Assembly: GCA_944323955.1 (NCBI GenBank) | Contig: CALUUK010000001.1 | Coordinates: 186,001 to 250,000 of the forward strand | Length of the DNA: 64,000 bases | Reading direction: 5' to 3' | Source: Candidatus Gastranaerophilales bacterium | GTDB lineage: Bacteria; Cyanobacteriota; Vampirovibrionia; Gastranaerophilales; Gastranaerophilaceae | In this document: piece after piece, positions 33,000 to 41,953 of the stretch | How positions within the stretch are numbered: position 1 is the stretch's first letter | Layout: every line of letters begins with the position of its first letter | The notes under the pieces: generated by a model | Seen by the model: the letters and a program-made list of their open reading frames with translations, nothing else | Databases searched by the model: none | Told to the model about the DNA's origin: nothing | Translations under genes and position numbers: made by a program

Positions 33000-34667
33000 A
33001 TGAAAAATTTTGATATCTTTAATAACTGTGCCGATGCGGTTTGCGTCTTTTCTCACGATAATGTGCCCGTATTTGAAAATAATGTTTTTAAGACAATATT
33101 TTCTGATTTGAAAACAATCGAGCGGTTTAAAAAAAGATTTAATTTTAATTGGTGCATTCTTTCTTCTGACGATATAAATCAAACACCGATTGATGTTTTG
33201 TTGAATTCCAAAGAGAATTTTCACACAATAGCCTCTTTTCAAAATTCCGACGGAACTTCTGTTTATTTTTATATTTATTCTTTTATTCAAGACGGATTTA
33301 AAATAGTATTTTTTAAAGATGTTTCTTCAGACAATATTTTGGATTCTTTAAATAAAAGATATACAGAATTAAAAGAGAAATATGACGAAATAAAAAATGT
33401 GACGGATAAATTTTCCAAAATGCAAGAGCATGCCCAATCGCAGGTTCTTAAAATGGGCATTATTAACAGAATATCTCTTGTAATCAGAGAAACAAACGAT
33501 ATTGAAACCATTCTTTCTTATTCGTTAAAAGAAATTCATTCTTTACTCGGTTCTTTTAAAACATATTTTTCTGTAAAAGAAAAGAATAAATTTAATATAA
33601 GATTTGTTCATGACGGAATAAAACCTGATTTCTCATATTGTGAATATGAAAAGGATGTTATTGAAGCTATTAAGAAAAAAGATATCATTTCTTCACCTTG
33701 CCTGAAAGAATGTGTTAACAGTGAAAAATTTTTCAACCGCGGAGTTACCAGAATTATTATTCCCGTTCATAATAAAAATAAATTGCTCGGAATAATAGTT
33801 ACATTTACCAAACAAAAGGTATCGGTTGAAGATAACCGCGAGATATTGCAGTCTGTTGCCGTTCAACTGTCAAGTTCAATTATTCAATCAGGGTTGATTC
33901 TTCAACTTAATAAAAAAAATAAAAAACTTGAAAAAACTTTAAATGAACTTAAAACAACCCAGCTTCAGTTGATAAATTCGGAAAAGATGGCTTCTTTGGG
34001 GCAGTTAATTTCCGGAGTTGCTCATGAAATTAACACTCCGCTTGCATCAATAAGTTCCAATAACAACCTTATAAAAAAAATATTGTCGTTTCCCGATAAA
34101 ATTTCACGCGAACAAATTGCCATGATATCCGAGCTAAACAGCATTGATATAGAGGCTGCAAAAAGAATATCCGATATAGTGAAATCTTTAAAGAAATTTG
34201 TCAGATTGGATGAAGCCGAGTTTCAACAGGCTGATATTAACAAAGAACTTGATTTAACGCTTAAATTAATTGAACATGAAACTAAAAATAAAATTACCGT
34301 TATAAAAAAATACTCCCAGCTTCCACCGGTATACTGTGCGGTTAATATGCTTAATCAGGTTTTTATGAACATATTGATTAATGCTTGTCAGAATATTAAA
34401 GAATATAAAACAGAAGGAAAAATTATAATTACCACCGCGGTTAGTGATGGCTGTCTTCTTGTTAAAATTAAAGATGACGGAACGGGTATACCCGTTGAAA
34501 TTCAATCAAAAATTTTTAACACCGGATTTACTACGAAAAAAACAAGAGCAGGCATGGGGCTTGGTCTTGCAATATCAAAGAAAATAATTGAAATGCATAA
34601 AGGCTCAATCACTTTTAATTCTGATGTAGGAAAAGGAACCGAGTTTATAGTTTCTGTTCCTATATAA
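33000..34667 (+). CDS. Sensor histidine kinase (PAS/GAF type, soluble)
   Basis: A 555-residue histidine kinase without clear membrane segments. Residues 1-110 look PAS-like; 110-150 are coiled coil; about 155-305 form a GAF-like domain. Then come HisKA with the H-box SGVAHEINTPLASIS (about 337-351, His about 341) and the HATPase domain: VFMNILINACQN (N box), IKDDGTGIP (G1) and GMGLGLAISKKII (G2). It senses a cytoplasmic signal and phosphorylates a response regulator. No regulator is adjacent; the only one in the window is the OmpR-type gene at 59941, 25 kb away. The SxxAHEINxPL form belongs to the HPK4/NtrB-like subgroup. Confidence 0.93.
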   Translation: MKNFDIFNNCADAVCVFSHDNVPVFENNVFKTIFSDLKTIERFKKRFNFNWCILSSDDINQTPIDVLLNSKENFHTIASFQNSDGTSVYFYIYSFIQDGFKIVFFKDVSSDNILDSLNKRYTELKEKYDEIKNVTDKFSKMQEHAQSQVLKMGIINRISLVIRETNDIETILSYSLKEIHSLLGSFKTYFSVKEKNKFNIRFVHDGIKPDFSYCEYEKDVIEAIKKKDIISSPCLKECVNSEKFFNRGVTRIIIPVHNKNKLLGIIVTFTKQKVSVEDNREILQSVAVQLSSSIIQSGLILQLNKKNKKLEKTLNELKTTQLQLINSEKMASLGQLISGVAHEINTPLASISSNNNLIKKILSFPDKISREQIAMISELNSIDIEAAKRISDIVKSLKKFVRLDEAEFQQADINKELDLTLKLIEHETKNKITVIKKYSQLPPVYCAVNMLNQVFMNILINACQNIKEYKTEGKIIITTAVSDGCLLVKIKDDGTGIPVEIQSKIFNTGFTTKKTRAGMGLGLAISKKIIEMHKGSITFNSDVGKGTEFIVSVPI

Positions 34668-34702
34668 TTTGTTTATTATATAATTTCCTAAGGAGAATAA
34701 TT

Positions 34703-35920
34703 ATGAGCATTAAAGCACCAAAAGGAACGAAGGATATACTTCCTTCTGAAATTATAAACTGGCAAAATATAGAAAAAACAGCAAATGATGTCTTTTCAAA
34801 AGCGAATTTTAAAGAAATCAGAACACCTGTTTTTGAAGACACTGATTTATTTGAAAGAGGTGTCGGTGATACGACGGATATTGTAAACAAAGAAATGTAC
34901 ACTTTTATAAAAAGCGACCGTTCATTAACATTGCGCCCCGAAAATACGGCAGGTGTTGTAAGAGCGTATTTGGAACATAATTTTCACAGAGAAAGTCCTC
35001 CTGTTAAATTATGGTATAAAGGCCCGATGTTCAGGTATGAAAGACCGCAGGCAGGAAGACAGCGCCAATTCCATCAGATTGGTGTTGAAATGTTCGGTAT
35101 ACAGGATGCTTCTGCTGATGCCGAATGTATTTTCCTCGCAACAGAATTTCTAAAAAGACTGGGATTAAGCGATCTTGTTGTTGAAATAAATTCTTTGGGG
35201 TGCAGTGAATGCAGAAAAGAATATAAAGAACAATTGAAACGGGTTATCGCTCCGTTTTTGGGTGAACTTTGCGAAGATTGTCAAAACAGATACGAAAAAA
35301 ATCCGTTGAGAATTCTTGATTGTAAAAATGAAAACTGCAACAGACTCTTTGAAGAACATGATTTAAAAAATAAGGTTTCGGGTATAAAATTATGTCCCGA
35401 ATGTTCACAGCATTATTCTGATTTAAAGAAATATCTGGATGTTCTTAATATAAAATATGTTGAAAATACATTTCTTGTGCGCGGTCTTGACTATTATACA
35501 AAAACCGTATTTGAGATAAAATCAAATAATCTCGGTTCTCAAAATGCCGTATGCGGCGGCGGAAGATATGACGGGCTTGTTGAAACTCTGGGCGGAGCGC
35601 ATACTCCTGCTGTCGGCTGGGCAATGGGTGTAGAAAGACTAAATTCTTTAATTCCGCAGCTTTCAAATGATAAAATTGATTACTTCGTTGTTTCGGATAA
35701 TAAAATCGAAGCGGTTAAACTTACTGCAAAACTTAGAGAAAAAGGTTTCAGCGCCGAGTTTGATTATAATTCAAGAAAATTTGCAAAACAGCTTGAAAAA
35801 GCAGCTAAAACTTCAAAATGTGCAATTATTTTAGGTGAAGATGAACTTAAAAATAATTATCTTACCGTTAAAAATCTTGAAACTTCAAATCAGGAAAAGA
35901 AAACATTTGAAGAACTTTAA
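34703..35920 (+). CDS. hisS: Histidyl-tRNA synthetase
   Basis: This 405-residue class II synthetase charges tRNA-His. Motif 1 is around FEDTDLFERG, motif 2 is FRYERPQAGRQRQFHQIG (about residues 109-126), the histidine A box is LVRGLDYYTKTVFEI (about 258-272), and motif 3 lies in AVGWAMGVERL (about 301-311). CEDCQNRYEKNPLRILDCK is the common insertion. The anticodon-binding domain is at the C-terminus (about 325-405) and is slightly short. It has a TATAAT promoter at 34679-34684 and an AAGGAG site. Confidence 0.98.
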   Translation: MSIKAPKGTKDILPSEIINWQNIEKTANDVFSKANFKEIRTPVFEDTDLFERGVGDTTDIVNKEMYTFIKSDRSLTLRPENTAGVVRAYLEHNFHRESPPVKLWYKGPMFRYERPQAGRQRQFHQIGVEMFGIQDASADAECIFLATEFLKRLGLSDLVVEINSLGCSECRKEYKEQLKRVIAPFLGELCEDCQNRYEKNPLRILDCKNENCNRLFEEHDLKNKVSGIKLCPECSQHYSDLKKYLDVLNIKYVENTFLVRGLDYYTKTVFEIKSNNLGSQNAVCGGGRYDGLVETLGGAHTPAVGWAMGVERLNSLIPQLSNDKIDYFVVSDNKIEAVKLTAKLREKGFSAEFDYNSRKFAKQLEKAAKTSKCAIILGEDELKNNYLTVKNLETSNQEKKTFEEL

Positions 35921-36145
35921 TTAAAGAAACATATATTTAATTGCAGAAACAGCTTCATAGTCGGCACCGGCTTCAAGAAGCTCTTCTGTCGTTATGCCGA
36001 ATAAACTAATAAGTTTTTCTGTTTCTTTAAGATTTTTATTTGTTTTTATATTTTTTATAAGTTTTAAAATAACATCATTTCGTTTTATAGAAATACCTGA
36101 ATTGTCAAAATTTTTGCTGAGATTTCTTTTTTTTGATTTGCCCAT
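35921..36145 (-). CDS. Small basic protein, unknown function
   Basis: A 74-residue protein of unknown function. Residues 1-35 are Lys/Arg/Asn-rich. Residues 36-74 form two or three amphipathic helices (LKETEKLISLFGITTEELLEAGADYEAVSAIKYMF has a three-helix look reminiscent of a small helix-turn-helix or UBA-like bundle). Its stop meets that of hisS directly. It is probably real because no other gene covers the region and composition is protein-like, but no homologue is recognised. Confidence 0.5.
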   Translation of the reverse strand: MGKSKKRNLSKNFDNSGISIKRNDVILKLIKNIKTNKNLKETEKLISLFGITTEELLEAGADYEAVSAIKYMFL

Positions 36146-36322
36146 AAAATTATACCTTATATGAGTTTATTTGCAAATTTATTTATTATCAATAATTTAT
36201 TAATAATAATTATGTTAACAATTGTAAAAAATAATATTAAAATTTTATGGCAAAAGCAACTTTTTCCTTTAGCAAACTTTAAATTTGTATGATAATTTAT
36301 CCTGTACGGAGGAAGGAAACAC

Positions 36323-39295
36323 ATGAACATTTCAAATTTTTCTGCAAAAATACCTGAAATAAAACAATATACCAAAGCAAAGGCACAAACAAATAATTCT
36401 AATTATCAACCGTCATTTCAAGGTGAAGAATATAATCTGGACACAAGTAGAAGAAATGAAAGAGCGAAAAAAGCTGCTCTTGCGGCATTAATTTTAGCGA
36501 GTACGGTTCCGTTAACTACTTGTTCGACCGATAAAGTTCCCGTAAATAATCAGGATGAAAATGCAATAGAACAGGACAATAAAAGTCAGTCAACTGACAG
36601 CATGTCACAGCTTGAAGCGTTGGAAGCTGCAAAAGATGCAGGAAACGGAAAAATTGTTCTTGCCGATACTTCTTTTATGGCAATGCCTGTTACAGAATTT
36701 TATTTTACAAATGCCGACAGAGTTGTTACGTTAAAGCCTAATGCCGAATTACCTCGTAACGACAGAGGAACGGTTCTTGTTACGATTACTGACGGTGAAT
36801 CTGATCGTATTGATGAAGGCAATACATTAAATGAAATTATAAATAAAGTGTACTCTGATGCTTTAGATGGTTATGACGAAGAAGAAAAAGCAGCTATCGT
36901 AAATAAATTTATTGATGAAATAGTTCAGGCTAATCCTTCGCTTGCAAAATATATTCAAAATGAAATGGGCGATGACATTACAAATTACGAACAAATCGGT
37001 AGCTTGAATTTATATACGGGTGATTCCAGTAAAGACCAGACTTTGGATACAAGATTACTTACAATGCCGACTTCAGTTGTATATCAGGTTCAGGGACAAG
37101 AACCCGAAAGCGTTCTGTTTGCAAATTCAGCAAGTGTATATACCCCTGTAAACGATAAAGTCAGCATTATAAAAGATTCAGATGATTTGTTGGACGGTGA
37201 ATATTCATCTTTCTCGGATATGATATATGCAAATTACGGTGAAGATATTTCTGATGAAGCATACAGAGATATTGTTTATTCTATTGTAAATTCGCCTTTA
37301 AATGCTGTTGAATTTGAATATGTTATAGATGAAATGAACATTAATGACTTAATTAAAACAGGTAATATAACCGATTTAAACAGAACTCTTAATGCAAATA
37401 CCGACAAAGAAATGTTTGGTATTTCACTTCCTTCCGTTGCTACTTTAAGAAATGTTTCATCGATTGCAAATGTTGATTCTGCAAGAAAGAACGGAATTGT
37501 ATATCAAATTTCTCCATCGGCATTTTTAGACGGACAAGATGATTTAACATTGTTAATTAAAAGTAATACAAACGAAGACGGAACAATGAATCCCGGCGAT
37601 GTATTTAAGGCGGTTGATATTCTTCAATTCTATACTTCTCCGGATGGAAACGGCAGATTCGCTTATGTTGACGAAGACGGTGTATTGCAAATTAATAAGG
37701 ATATTAATTATGAAGAGGCTTTTGCTTCGCAAATTCTTCAACAGTTTGTATATGCAAACTTAGGTGTATTTGCTGCTCCTTATGAAGATGCACAGGGTAA
37801 TACTTATGATTACGGTGTATTTGATGTAAATAAAGGTTTTGATGTTAAAGGTAAATCACTTGATGAAATATTGGCTAATTCAACAATAAATGTCGATCGT
37901 TTATTTGACTATTCTTTTGTTGATAAAGACGGTGAATCAAGATTTGAAGAGGGTGTTAAGTTAAATCTTCCTCAATTTAATTACAGAATTAATAATTGTG
38001 CAAGGTTAACAACACCGACAACACCGACGACTCCGACGCAGCCGACAACACCGACGACTCCGACAGAGCCTACAACACCAACAACTCCGACGCAGCCGAC
38101 AACACCGACGACTCCAACGGAACCGACAACACCGACGACTCCGACGCAGCCGACAACACCGACGACTCCAACGGAACCGACAACACCGACGACTCCGACG
38201 CAGCCGACAACACCGACGACTCCGACAGAGCCGACAACACCGACGACTCCGACAGAGCCGACAACACCGACGACTCCAACGGAACCGACAACACCGACGA
38301 CTCCAACGGAACCGACAACACCAACAACTCCAACAGAGCCTACGACACCGACGACTCCGACGCAGCCGACAACACCGACGACTCCGACGCAGCCGACAAC
38401 ACCAACGACTCCAACGGAACCTACGACACCGACGACTCCGACAGAGCCTACGACACCGACGACTCCGACAGAGCCGACATGTCCTACTGCACCGACTGAT
38501 ACTCCGACGGGAGAAGTAAGACCTACGGATATTCCGACAACGCCGACTTCACCGACATTACCAACGTTGCCGACAAATCCTACGGATCCCACAATCAGAC
38601 CGACAAATCCCGGAGAAGAAGTTGACCCTGTTGACCCGACATTAGATCCTACTATTAAACCCACAAATCCGGGTGAAGAAGTAGATCCTATTGATCCTAC
38701 CGATCCTACAGCTCCAACGTCACCGACAACAGATCCGACTACGGACCCGACAACAGATCCGACTACGGACCCGACTACAGATCCGACTACGGACCCGACT
38801 ACAGACCCGACTACGGACCCGACCGATTGCGATTCACCTTCGGATTCGGATGTTCCGACAGGAGAAGAAAGACCCGGTCTTGATCCTACAGACTCGGTAG
38901 ATCCGACTACGGACCCGACAACTGATCCTACAACAGATCCTACAACAACTCCTACAACAGATCCGACAACAGATCCGACTACGGACCCGACCGATTGCGA
39001 TTCACCTTCGGATTCGGATGTTCCGACAGGCGAAGACAGACCTTCAAATCCTACAGGTTCCGTAGATCCTACAACAGATCCTACAACGACTCCTTCAACG
39101 TCAACAGAAAATGAATCTGATACAAATATAACAGATAATAACGAACAGGTATCTGATTCACAAACAGGTAATGAAGCATGTGCGGATACACCTGCTCCTG
39201 ATACGGTAGAGAATGAGTCCAGAGATTCAATACTCTCGAATCTTACATCTACGGTTCTTGGTCAAAGTGATGATGATATTGAATTCTTTGAATAA
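36323..39295 (+). CDS. Large Thr/Pro/Asp repeat protein with N-terminal PSFQG motif
   Basis: A 990-residue, very acidic protein. Residues 1-45 are polar and include PSFQG (about 30-34). Residues 49-67 are hydrophobic (KKAALAALILASTVPLTTC), an internal signal or anchor; the Cys is not a canonical lipobox. About 80-560 is a globular region with internal similarity (LNEIINKVYSDALDGYDEEE; FSDMIYANYGEDISDEAYRD). About 565-720 is 17 copies of a 9-residue Pro/Thr unit. About 720-930 carries Asp-Pro-Thr-Thr tandems and a duplicated PTGE-x-RP module. The last 60 residues are acidic. It resembles a wall-spanning stalk on a surface protein. GGAGGAAGG precedes the ATG, and a terminator follows. Confidence 0.85.
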   Translation: MNISNFSAKIPEIKQYTKAKAQTNNSNYQPSFQGEEYNLDTSRRNERAKKAALAALILASTVPLTTCSTDKVPVNNQDENAIEQDNKSQSTDSMSQLEALEAAKDAGNGKIVLADTSFMAMPVTEFYFTNADRVVTLKPNAELPRNDRGTVLVTITDGESDRIDEGNTLNEIINKVYSDALDGYDEEEKAAIVNKFIDEIVQANPSLAKYIQNEMGDDITNYEQIGSLNLYTGDSSKDQTLDTRLLTMPTSVVYQVQGQEPESVLFANSASVYTPVNDKVSIIKDSDDLLDGEYSSFSDMIYANYGEDISDEAYRDIVYSIVNSPLNAVEFEYVIDEMNINDLIKTGNITDLNRTLNANTDKEMFGISLPSVATLRNVSSIANVDSARKNGIVYQISPSAFLDGQDDLTLLIKSNTNEDGTMNPGDVFKAVDILQFYTSPDGNGRFAYVDEDGVLQINKDINYEEAFASQILQQFVYANLGVFAAPYEDAQGNTYDYGVFDVNKGFDVKGKSLDEILANSTINVDRLFDYSFVDKDGESRFEEGVKLNLPQFNYRINNCARLTTPTTPTTPTQPTTPTTPTEPTTPTTPTQPTTPTTPTEPTTPTTPTQPTTPTTPTEPTTPTTPTQPTTPTTPTEPTTPTTPTEPTTPTTPTEPTTPTTPTEPTTPTTPTEPTTPTTPTQPTTPTTPTQPTTPTTPTEPTTPTTPTEPTTPTTPTEPTCPTAPTDTPTGEVRPTDIPTTPTSPTLPTLPTNPTDPTIRPTNPGEEVDPVDPTLDPTIKPTNPGEEVDPIDPTDPTAPTSPTTDPTTDPTTDPTTDPTTDPTTDPTTDPTTDPTDCDSPSDSDVPTGEERPGLDPTDSVDPTTDPTTDPTTDPTTTPTTDPTTDPTTDPTDCDSPSDSDVPTGEDRPSNPTGSVDPTTDPTTTPSTSTENESDTNITDNNEQVSDSQTGNEACADTPAPDTVENESRDSILSNLTSTVLGQSDDDIEFFE
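38009..38475 (+). repeat. 27-bp tandem repeat encoding a Pro/Thr 9-mer
   Basis: About 17 in-frame copies of a 27-bp unit that encodes PTTPTTPT followed by Gln or Glu. The Q/E order is irregular (alternating at first, then runs). Codons vary (ACA/ACG, CCG/CCA/CCT), so the array is old enough to have diverged but could still change copy number by slippage. Confidence 0.95.
38722..38823 (+). repeat. 12-bp tandem repeat encoding Asp-Pro-Thr-Thr (array 1)
   Basis: About eight copies of a 12-bp unit coding Asp-Pro-Thr-Thr. It is followed by a module coding DCDSPSDSDVPTGEERPG, repeated 168 bp later. Confidence 0.9.
38900..38992 (+). repeat. 12-bp tandem repeat encoding Asp-Pro-Thr-Thr (array 2)
   Basis: A second array of the same unit, with one Thr-Pro-Thr-Thr variant, again followed by the DCDSPSDSDVPTGE module (from 38991). 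Array and module together look like a segmental duplication of about 170 bp. Confidence 0.9.
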
Positions 39296-39310
39296 AAGAA
39301 TATACGTAAT

Positions 39311-39341
39311 AAAAAAGAAGCCTCAAAAGGGCTTCTTTTTT
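39311..39341 (+). terminator. Terminator after the repeat protein
   Basis: AAAAAAGAAGCC pairs with GGCTTCTTTTTT around a short loop, 15 bp after the stop; usable from both sides. Confidence 0.85.
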
Positions 39342-39390
39342 ATAAAACAATATAAGTAAAATGGTTTTATTTTTCTATTTATTTACTTAT

Positions 39391-40752
39391 TTATTTTATT
39401 TTAAACTCTTCTTTTACGAGGTTGAGAACTTCTCGCCAGCTTTCCTGATATTCATCTTCCGGGTTTAATGCTTCTTTGGGTATACCTGCATGATGAATAA
39501 GCGGAAGTAATTCTTTTTCGCTAATTGTAATAGGTTCATCTTTTTTATCATCAGTATCATTACATATGAAATAACCGTTACCGTTTTCGTCTGTTTGATA
39601 ACCGATTATGGTTATTTCATGCCCGCCGTCAACTTTATTGTCGGCGTTGAAATGTGTATATCCTATTATAACATTTTGTCCGAGGTTTAAAGAATTCAGT
39701 ATATGTTGTTTTGTTTCTGTTAACTCTCCGTTACGGCCGGCTAAATGTCCGTTTTCATCAATGTTCTGATAAACAACGGAAAATTTGCCCGCTTCAAAGA
39801 CAACTTCTTCAACAAAACTTTTTTCTATTTCATTTAGACCTGTGGAATCAGTGTTTAATTCTCCGAACCTTTCGTCTGTAATTGCGTTATAAGTATTTTG
39901 AGATCCGAGATTTAAAAGTGCCGATTGTATTAAAACATCAACAACGGAACGTTCACCGGGATCTTTATAAGAAGATTGGACTCTTGCCCTTACTATTGCA
40001 TTTCTGTCGGGTCTGATATTTATGGTAAAATCTTCCCAGTTTGAATGAATTTGGCTGTCCGTATTAAACTTGCGAAGTTTCCATAGTGCATTTGTCAAAC
40101 TTCCGTCTGCTATATTTTCAATTTTACTTGTTTTGCTTACCATATAGTCCTGACCGCTTAAGCCTGCCGCAAATCTTGCAAATTCGGCCGGTTTACTGTG
40201 GGCCAGATTAAATTCCATGCTGGCAACAACACAGGCTGAAGATATAACATTTTTTGCATTCTCGGGGAATGCTTTACCTGTTTTCTGTTCATATTCTGCT
40301 ATAACTTCATCGGGAATATCACCGAATTGCTGTGTTATAGAATACGGATTTGCCAATGCTTTTAATACATCTTTTATAATCTGTTCGCTTGAAAGTCCCG
40401 TAAATCTCGGTTCTGTCGCAATTTTATAAAGATTATCCATTACGCTTGAACCGTCATTGGAATCATTATTTTCTAAAATACCGGCTGCTTGAAGATTCTT
40501 AAAAAGAATTTTCCCTTCGTCATCCAGTTGTGCTTTTATTGCTTTTATTTGTGTTTGTTTTGTAACTTCCGTGTTTTTATTTGCTTTAGCAGTGAATGAA
40601 GGTATATATGCACGCAGATTATTTGCGGAAACTTTTGTAAGCTCCGAAGGAACGGTTGCATAATTATTATCCGCTTTTTTGTTGTTTTGAAGCGAATTAT
40701 TTTGTCTTGTATATTGTACCGTTGTACTGTTTATTCCGGGAATTTCAAACAT
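39391..40752 (-). CDS. Papain-like cysteine protease candidate with N-terminal PSFTA motif
   Basis: A 453-residue protein. The N-terminus is polar and Asn-rich with IPSFTAKA (about residues 54-61), the shared motif. A central helical region follows. ISSACVVASMEFNLA (Cys about 174) resembles the papain/C39 active-site helix, and GGHEITIIGYQTDENGNGYFICNDTDD near 384-410 resembles the His and Asp/Asn strands of that fold. I infer a Cys-His protease or peptide hydrolase. There is no signal peptide, although such enzymes usually act outside the cytoplasm. ATG at 40752 is chosen; a -10-like TATAAG ends 7 bp upstream, so the mRNA may be leaderless. It lies between the repeat protein and the radical SAM genes. 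Confidence 0.6.
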   Translation of the reverse strand: MFEIPGINSTTVQYTRQNNSLQNNKKADNNYATVPSELTKVSANNLRAYIPSFTAKANKNTEVTKQTQIKAIKAQLDDEGKILFKNLQAAGILENNDSNDGSSVMDNLYKIATEPRFTGLSSEQIIKDVLKALANPYSITQQFGDIPDEVIAEYEQKTGKAFPENAKNVISSACVVASMEFNLAHSKPAEFARFAAGLSGQDYMVSKTSKIENIADGSLTNALWKLRKFNTDSQIHSNWEDFTINIRPDRNAIVRARVQSSYKDPGERSVVDVLIQSALLNLGSQNTYNAITDERFGELNTDSTGLNEIEKSFVEEVVFEAGKFSVVYQNIDENGHLAGRNGELTETKQHILNSLNLGQNVIIGYTHFNADNKVDGGHEITIIGYQTDENGNGYFICNDTDDKKDEPITISEKELLPLIHHAGIPKEALNPEDEYQESWREVLNLVKEEFKIK

Positions 40753-40851
40753 AAAAATACTTATACCTTCTATTAGTATTAAAAAAATCCCATACAAAAA
40801 ATTGCTATTATTTCAATATTACTGTTAAATAAGTCACATTTTTTTACAAAA

Positions 40852-41817
40852 TTATAACTTATTTTTGCCTTCTTTTAATCCTTTTGCGCGGTCATAAAGC
40901 TCACATTTCATATTATTTTTATTTGCCTGTTCGATAATGTAATTTATTAAGCCCAGATAATAATCCGAAATTGTTGCCCTGTTTGTTTTGTACCATACAT
41001 CTTCTATATCTGCGGCAATCCATTTTCCGCCGGCTTTTCTTACCGAATCCAGCCACATATCTATTTCTTTACGGTTATCGTTTACATTTGGAATTATAAT
41101 ATATTTTGATGTCATAAGCCCGTGGCCGTATGTATTTACGGCTGCATATTTTTTCATATTTTCTAATACTTTTTTATAGCAATTGACGTTTTTAATTTTT
41201 TTATATGTTTTTTCGCATCCTGCATCTATTGAAATAACAATATTTAATACACCTTTTTTTATTGCTTCAGCTATTGCGGGTGAGTATTTGATACCGGAAG
41301 AGTGAATTCTCATATTTCTGAATCCGTTTTCGGTTAAGAGATTTATTAAATCTTCAAACTCGGGTGCTATTGTCGGCTCTCCGCCTCCAAATGCAATTTC
41401 TCCCCCGGACCTTAAAATGTTTTTTTCAATCATTTCTTTTATAATTGGCACGGTATTATAAGGTTTTATTTTCTCAAATTTCTTTCTGTTTTGAACTTCA
41501 TAACAATATGTACACTTACTGTTGCATTGCACCCAGTAATTAAATTGCAGAAAATCTATATAATCTTCATCGTCCCATTCTTTTTCTTCAAGAAAGATAC
41601 AGCCGGTGCAATTTGGAAGAATATTCCCTTTTTTATGTTCTTCTCTGTATTTTCTTTTTAGTTCAAAAAATTTTCCCCAATCAATCATTTCTCCCTTATA
41701 TTCGGGGTTTAAAGTAATATGTCCGCCCCCCGAATGACAGGTGAAACAGCAAGTCTCAAGCCTTTCGTGCTCAAAATCCATTCCGTGTTCTATATATCTG
41801 CAGCTTAGATATTTCAA
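40852..41817 (-). CDS. Radical SAM protein with N-terminal Cys-rich domain (family member 2)
   Basis: A protein of about 321 residues. The N-terminal domain has SCRYIEHGMDF, TCCFTCHSGGG and NCTGCIFLEEKEWD. The radical SAM motif CNSKCTYC follows near residues 108-115, then FGGGEPTIAPEF, ISIDAGCEKTYKKIKNV, IIPNVNDN and ADIEDVWYKTN, and it ends in CELYDRAKGL. I start at TTG 41817 because the divergent neighbour also starts at a TTG followed by the same LKY-x-SC residues, and AGGG lies upstream; ATG at 41856 is the alternative (334 residues) but lacks a ribosome-binding site. It is transcribed away from the four-gene operon. Substrate unknown. Confidence 0.88.
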   Translation of the reverse strand: MKYLSCRYIEHGMDFEHERLETCCFTCHSGGGHITLNPEYKGEMIDWGKFFELKRKYREEHKKGNILPNCTGCIFLEEKEWDDEDYIDFLQFNYWVQCNSKCTYCYEVQNRKKFEKIKPYNTVPIIKEMIEKNILRSGGEIAFGGGEPTIAPEFEDLINLLTENGFRNMRIHSSGIKYSPAIAEAIKKGVLNIVISIDAGCEKTYKKIKNVNCYKKVLENMKKYAAVNTYGHGLMTSKYIIIPNVNDNRKEIDMWLDSVRKAGGKWIAADIEDVWYKTNRATISDYYLGLINYIIEQANKNNMKCELYDRAKGLKEGKNKL

Positions 41818-41889
41818 TTGAAAAACCCTGTATCTACTCTCATATAAGGGTATCATCTTAGTATTTTGAAGTCAAGAATTGCAACTTTC

Positions 41890-41918
41890 TTGTTTTTGTT
41901 ACTTCTTATATGTATAAT
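41890..41918 (+). promoter_or_regulatory. Promoter of the four-gene radical SAM operon
   Basis: TTGTTT (41890-41895), a 17-bp spacer and a perfect TATAAT (41913-41918), 36 bp before the first start codon. The divergent radical SAM gene begins on the other side of the same short region, so both could be co-regulated. Confidence 0.6.
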
Positions 41919-41953
41919 CTTTTTATACCGAAATTTTAGTTTAGGAATTAATT

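Noticed and set aside
36157-36375. Minus-strand 72-codon frame over the start of the repeat protein
   Set aside because: Overlaps the real ATG and promoter of 36323; hydrophobic composition reflects the A+T-rich region.
38009-38475. CRISPR-like repetitive DNA
   Set aside because: The repeats are in-frame, adjacent with no spacers, and code for protein.
37981-38664. Long minus-strand reading frame (Gly/Val/Ser repeats) opposite the Thr/Pro repeat
   Set aside because: It is the antisense reading of the 27-bp repeats. The plus-strand gene has a ribosome-binding site, a globular domain and a terminator.
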